DNA of 30,000 bases from Prorocentrum cordatum (Eukaryota > Sar > Dinophyceae > Prorocentrales > Prorocentraceae), in assembly GCA_963575745.1 (NCBI GenBank), contig CAUYUJ010001345.1, positions 42,501 through 72,500 on the forward strand. Reading direction: 5' to 3'. The notes under the pieces were generated by a model. It was not told the DNA's origin. It saw nothing but the letters and a program-made list of their open reading frames with translations, and ran no database searches. The first letter of the stretch is position 1. Each line of letters starts with the position of its first letter. A program made the translations under genes and the position numbers. Shown one piece after another: positions 28,763 through 30,000 of this stretch.

Positions 28763-28846
28763 GTCATCATACATAGTTCCCTCCTCCTCTTTCTCATCAT
28801 CCTCCTCCTTATCCATCTCCTCCTCCTCCTCCTCCTTCCCCCTCCG
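27766..28846 (+). repeat. Compound microsatellite (TCC)n-(CAT/CAG)n-(TCC)n, second large array
   Basis: (TCC)n-rich at 27766-27816, then about 950 bases of CAT triplets with CAG and CAC variants (27817-28770), then TCC-rich sequence to 28846. Triplet phase shifts near 28035 and back near 28460, so this array has had at least two indels. An inner CACCATCACCATCACCATCG run lies at 28535-28570. Same order and strand as the array at 7.7-8.9 kb. Confidence 0.97.
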
Positions 28847-28849
28847 CCA

Positions 28850-29109
28850 GGGGAGGCGCTTGGGCTGCTTCGCTGCATTCAGCGAGCTCGCTGCCTCCTT
28901 CCCATTGCATGCACGCCGTCCAACGCAGACGCATCTGGCTGAGGCGCGCTCTAGTATGGCGCGAGACGTCCTCTGCACCAAAGCTGGTGCTGTTCTCCCT
29001 CTACACGTCCAGGGCCTCGAAGAGAGAGCACCGCAGGCGACCGCATTATTTGGCACGCCTGCAGGCTCGTTCTGCGAGCCATGCTGGGGATGCCTGGCAT
29101 ACCGATTGG
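28850..29109. other. Unassigned DNA
   Basis: Frames of ordinary complexity exist on both strands, for example 29056-28860 minus, but no family or codon signal separates them. Confidence 0.35.
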
Positions 29110-29440
29110 GAGCAGCATAGGGTCTGCTTCTTGTTGAGGTTGTCGGGCCCCTCTTGGTGCCTTATGGGACTGACTGGAGGTAATGAGGCTGCCGTGGACC
29201 CTCCTGGGCCAATGAAGACAAGTCAAAAGACGCGATTGATCATCCGTTGGCTCCGAGGAGTCATCCGAGGGCCTCCCCGCAGCCTGCTAGGGCGTGGCGT
29301 AAGGCTTCGAGCTGCCTGGGGGCAAGAAACGCCTGCAGCGCGTGTCGGGCCGTCTTGGGGGCGGCATGGGCGGGGTGCGAAGCTGTCGTGGGGACCGGCC
29401 TGCGCAGTGCTGGGCCGACTGGGTGCCACTGGGGCGCGGG
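29110..29440 (-). repeat. Degenerate CTTGGG/CCTGGGCC minisatellite
   Basis: GGGCCCCTCTTGGTGCC, CCTCCTGGGCC, GCCGTCTTGGGGGCGG and GGGCCGACTGGGTGCC recall the repeat at 23.8-24.2 kb and, inverted, those at 19.9-20.5 kb. Confidence 0.4.
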
Positions 29441-29751
29441 GAGGTGTCGGTGCCCAGGCGCCCTGGCACGCGGCACGCGCAGCACTGAGCACACGACGGC
29501 CACGGAGGGCTGCTCGACTCCCAGGATGCAAGAACGACTCGCGCCCAGACCCAGAGGGAGGAGGAATGGCGAGGGGCACAACGATGAAGGCGCTACAGGT
29601 GAGAGTGCGAGTTGTCGGATCACGAGCGGGGTTTCCGTTCAAGCGGAGGCGCCCATCCGACGACACACATCCATAGCCCCGCACCCTGGAACTCAACCCC
29701 GAGAGATCTGGGCGTCGCATGGCATAGGTAGGGGTGCTAGTCCACTCATGA
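29441..29751. other. Unassigned DNA
   Basis: GC-rich, no family recognised on either strand. Confidence 0.35.
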
Positions 29752-29757
29752 CCTTAC

Positions 29758-29860
29758 ATCTCGCCAAACAGCGCCAGGATCCGCTGCCACTGCTCGCCTT
29801 TCTCGCACGCGCCCACCCCGAGGCTGTAGCTGAACGCCCCTGGGACCGCACCCGACACGC
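29758..29860 (-). pseudogene. Single PPR repeat remnant or exon
   Basis: The minus strand reads GAFSYSLGVGACEKGEQWQRILALFGEM and then TAA. This is one PPR unit with its helix A (SYSLGVGACEKG) and helix B (QWQRILALFGEM) complete. The following proline-rich turn and next repeat are missing. It shares the core EKGEQWQR with the fragment at 24.4 kb. A stop right after the second helix suggests either the last repeat of a gene lying upstream or an isolated duplicate. Upstream on the minus strand (29890-29954) is SWENAYIQMFEIFLPRG in another phase, not recognised. Confidence 0.5.
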
Positions 29861-30000
29861 ACGGGGGGCTCCAGGGGCTCTCTCTGGCCATCTGGGAAGC
29901 CTCTTGGCAGGAAAATCTCAAACATCTGAATGTAAGCGTTTTCCCAACTATCATGTGGTGTTGGGTCCTCGTTTTGAAGAGACAGCGCCCCGCGTCTCCC
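29861..30000. other. Unassigned window edge
   Basis: Nothing recognised in the last 140 bases. Confidence 0.3.

Noticed and set aside
1-30000. Dinoflagellate spliced-leader relics (CCGTAGCCATTTTGGCTCAAG-type) as signs of retroposed genes
   Set aside because: No convincing match was found by eye; a pattern search would be needed to exclude short ones.

Overview
The window looks like nuclear DNA of a dinoflagellate. The base composition is GC-rich, and the only convincing host-like reading frame has codons that almost always end in G or C. It holds a Ty1/copia polyprotein with sequence features I associate with dinoflagellate elements, pentatricopeptide fragments built on the ACEKGEQWQRAL core that is highly repeated in dinoflagellate genomes, a LINE reverse-transcriptase remnant, and a very heavy load of (TCC)n, (CAT)n and minisatellite DNA. 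No bacterial operon, CRISPR array, rRNA or tRNA gene was recognised. A GC-rich lineage such as Prorocentrum would fit better than the lower-GC Symbiodiniaceae, but that is inference.

Layout. 1-7563, minus strand: one large, decayed Ty1/copia retrotransposon, running from a probable initiator-tRNA-Met primer binding site (7553-7563) through gag, CCHC knuckle, protease, an SAP-like segment, an embedded methyltransferase-like domain, integrase, reverse transcriptase and RNase H. It leaves the window at position 1, so its distal LTR is not visible. It carries at least five in-frame stops and about seven frameshifts, plus changes in protease and integrase catalytic residues. 7735-8927: a 1.2-kb compound (TCC)-(CAT/CAG)-(TCC) microsatellite. 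8930-15160: mostly unassigned DNA with many (TCC)n or (GGA)n tracts and small repeats. 15229-15903, plus strand: the best candidate host exon or gene, of unknown function. 16413-17545: first copy of a composite repeat (head, ~82-bp units, tail), followed by (TCC) and ATC arrays. 17700-19660: telomere-like DNA, an 11-bp-based degenerate repeat, a possible minus-strand exon, a MITE-like inverted-repeat element and GC-rich repeats. 19660-20600: two copies of a ~470-bp repeat. 20715-21990: two inverted copies of the ~82-bp family. 22197-23333, minus: LINE reverse-transcriptase C-terminal remnant. 24240-25080, minus: decayed PPR repeats. 25373-27650: two long plus-strand copies of the ~82-bp family, followed by a second compound (TCC)-(CAT)-(TCC) array to 28846. 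28850-30000: unassigned DNA ending in one more PPR remnant (29758-29836, minus).

The genes do not form a pathway. The main biological content is mobile and repetitive. The two most interesting items are the methyltransferase-like domain inside the copia polyprotein and the undescribed-looking composite repeat family, present in at least five copies in both orientations. Its two readable plus-strand 3' ends both run into the same kind of compound triplet microsatellite.
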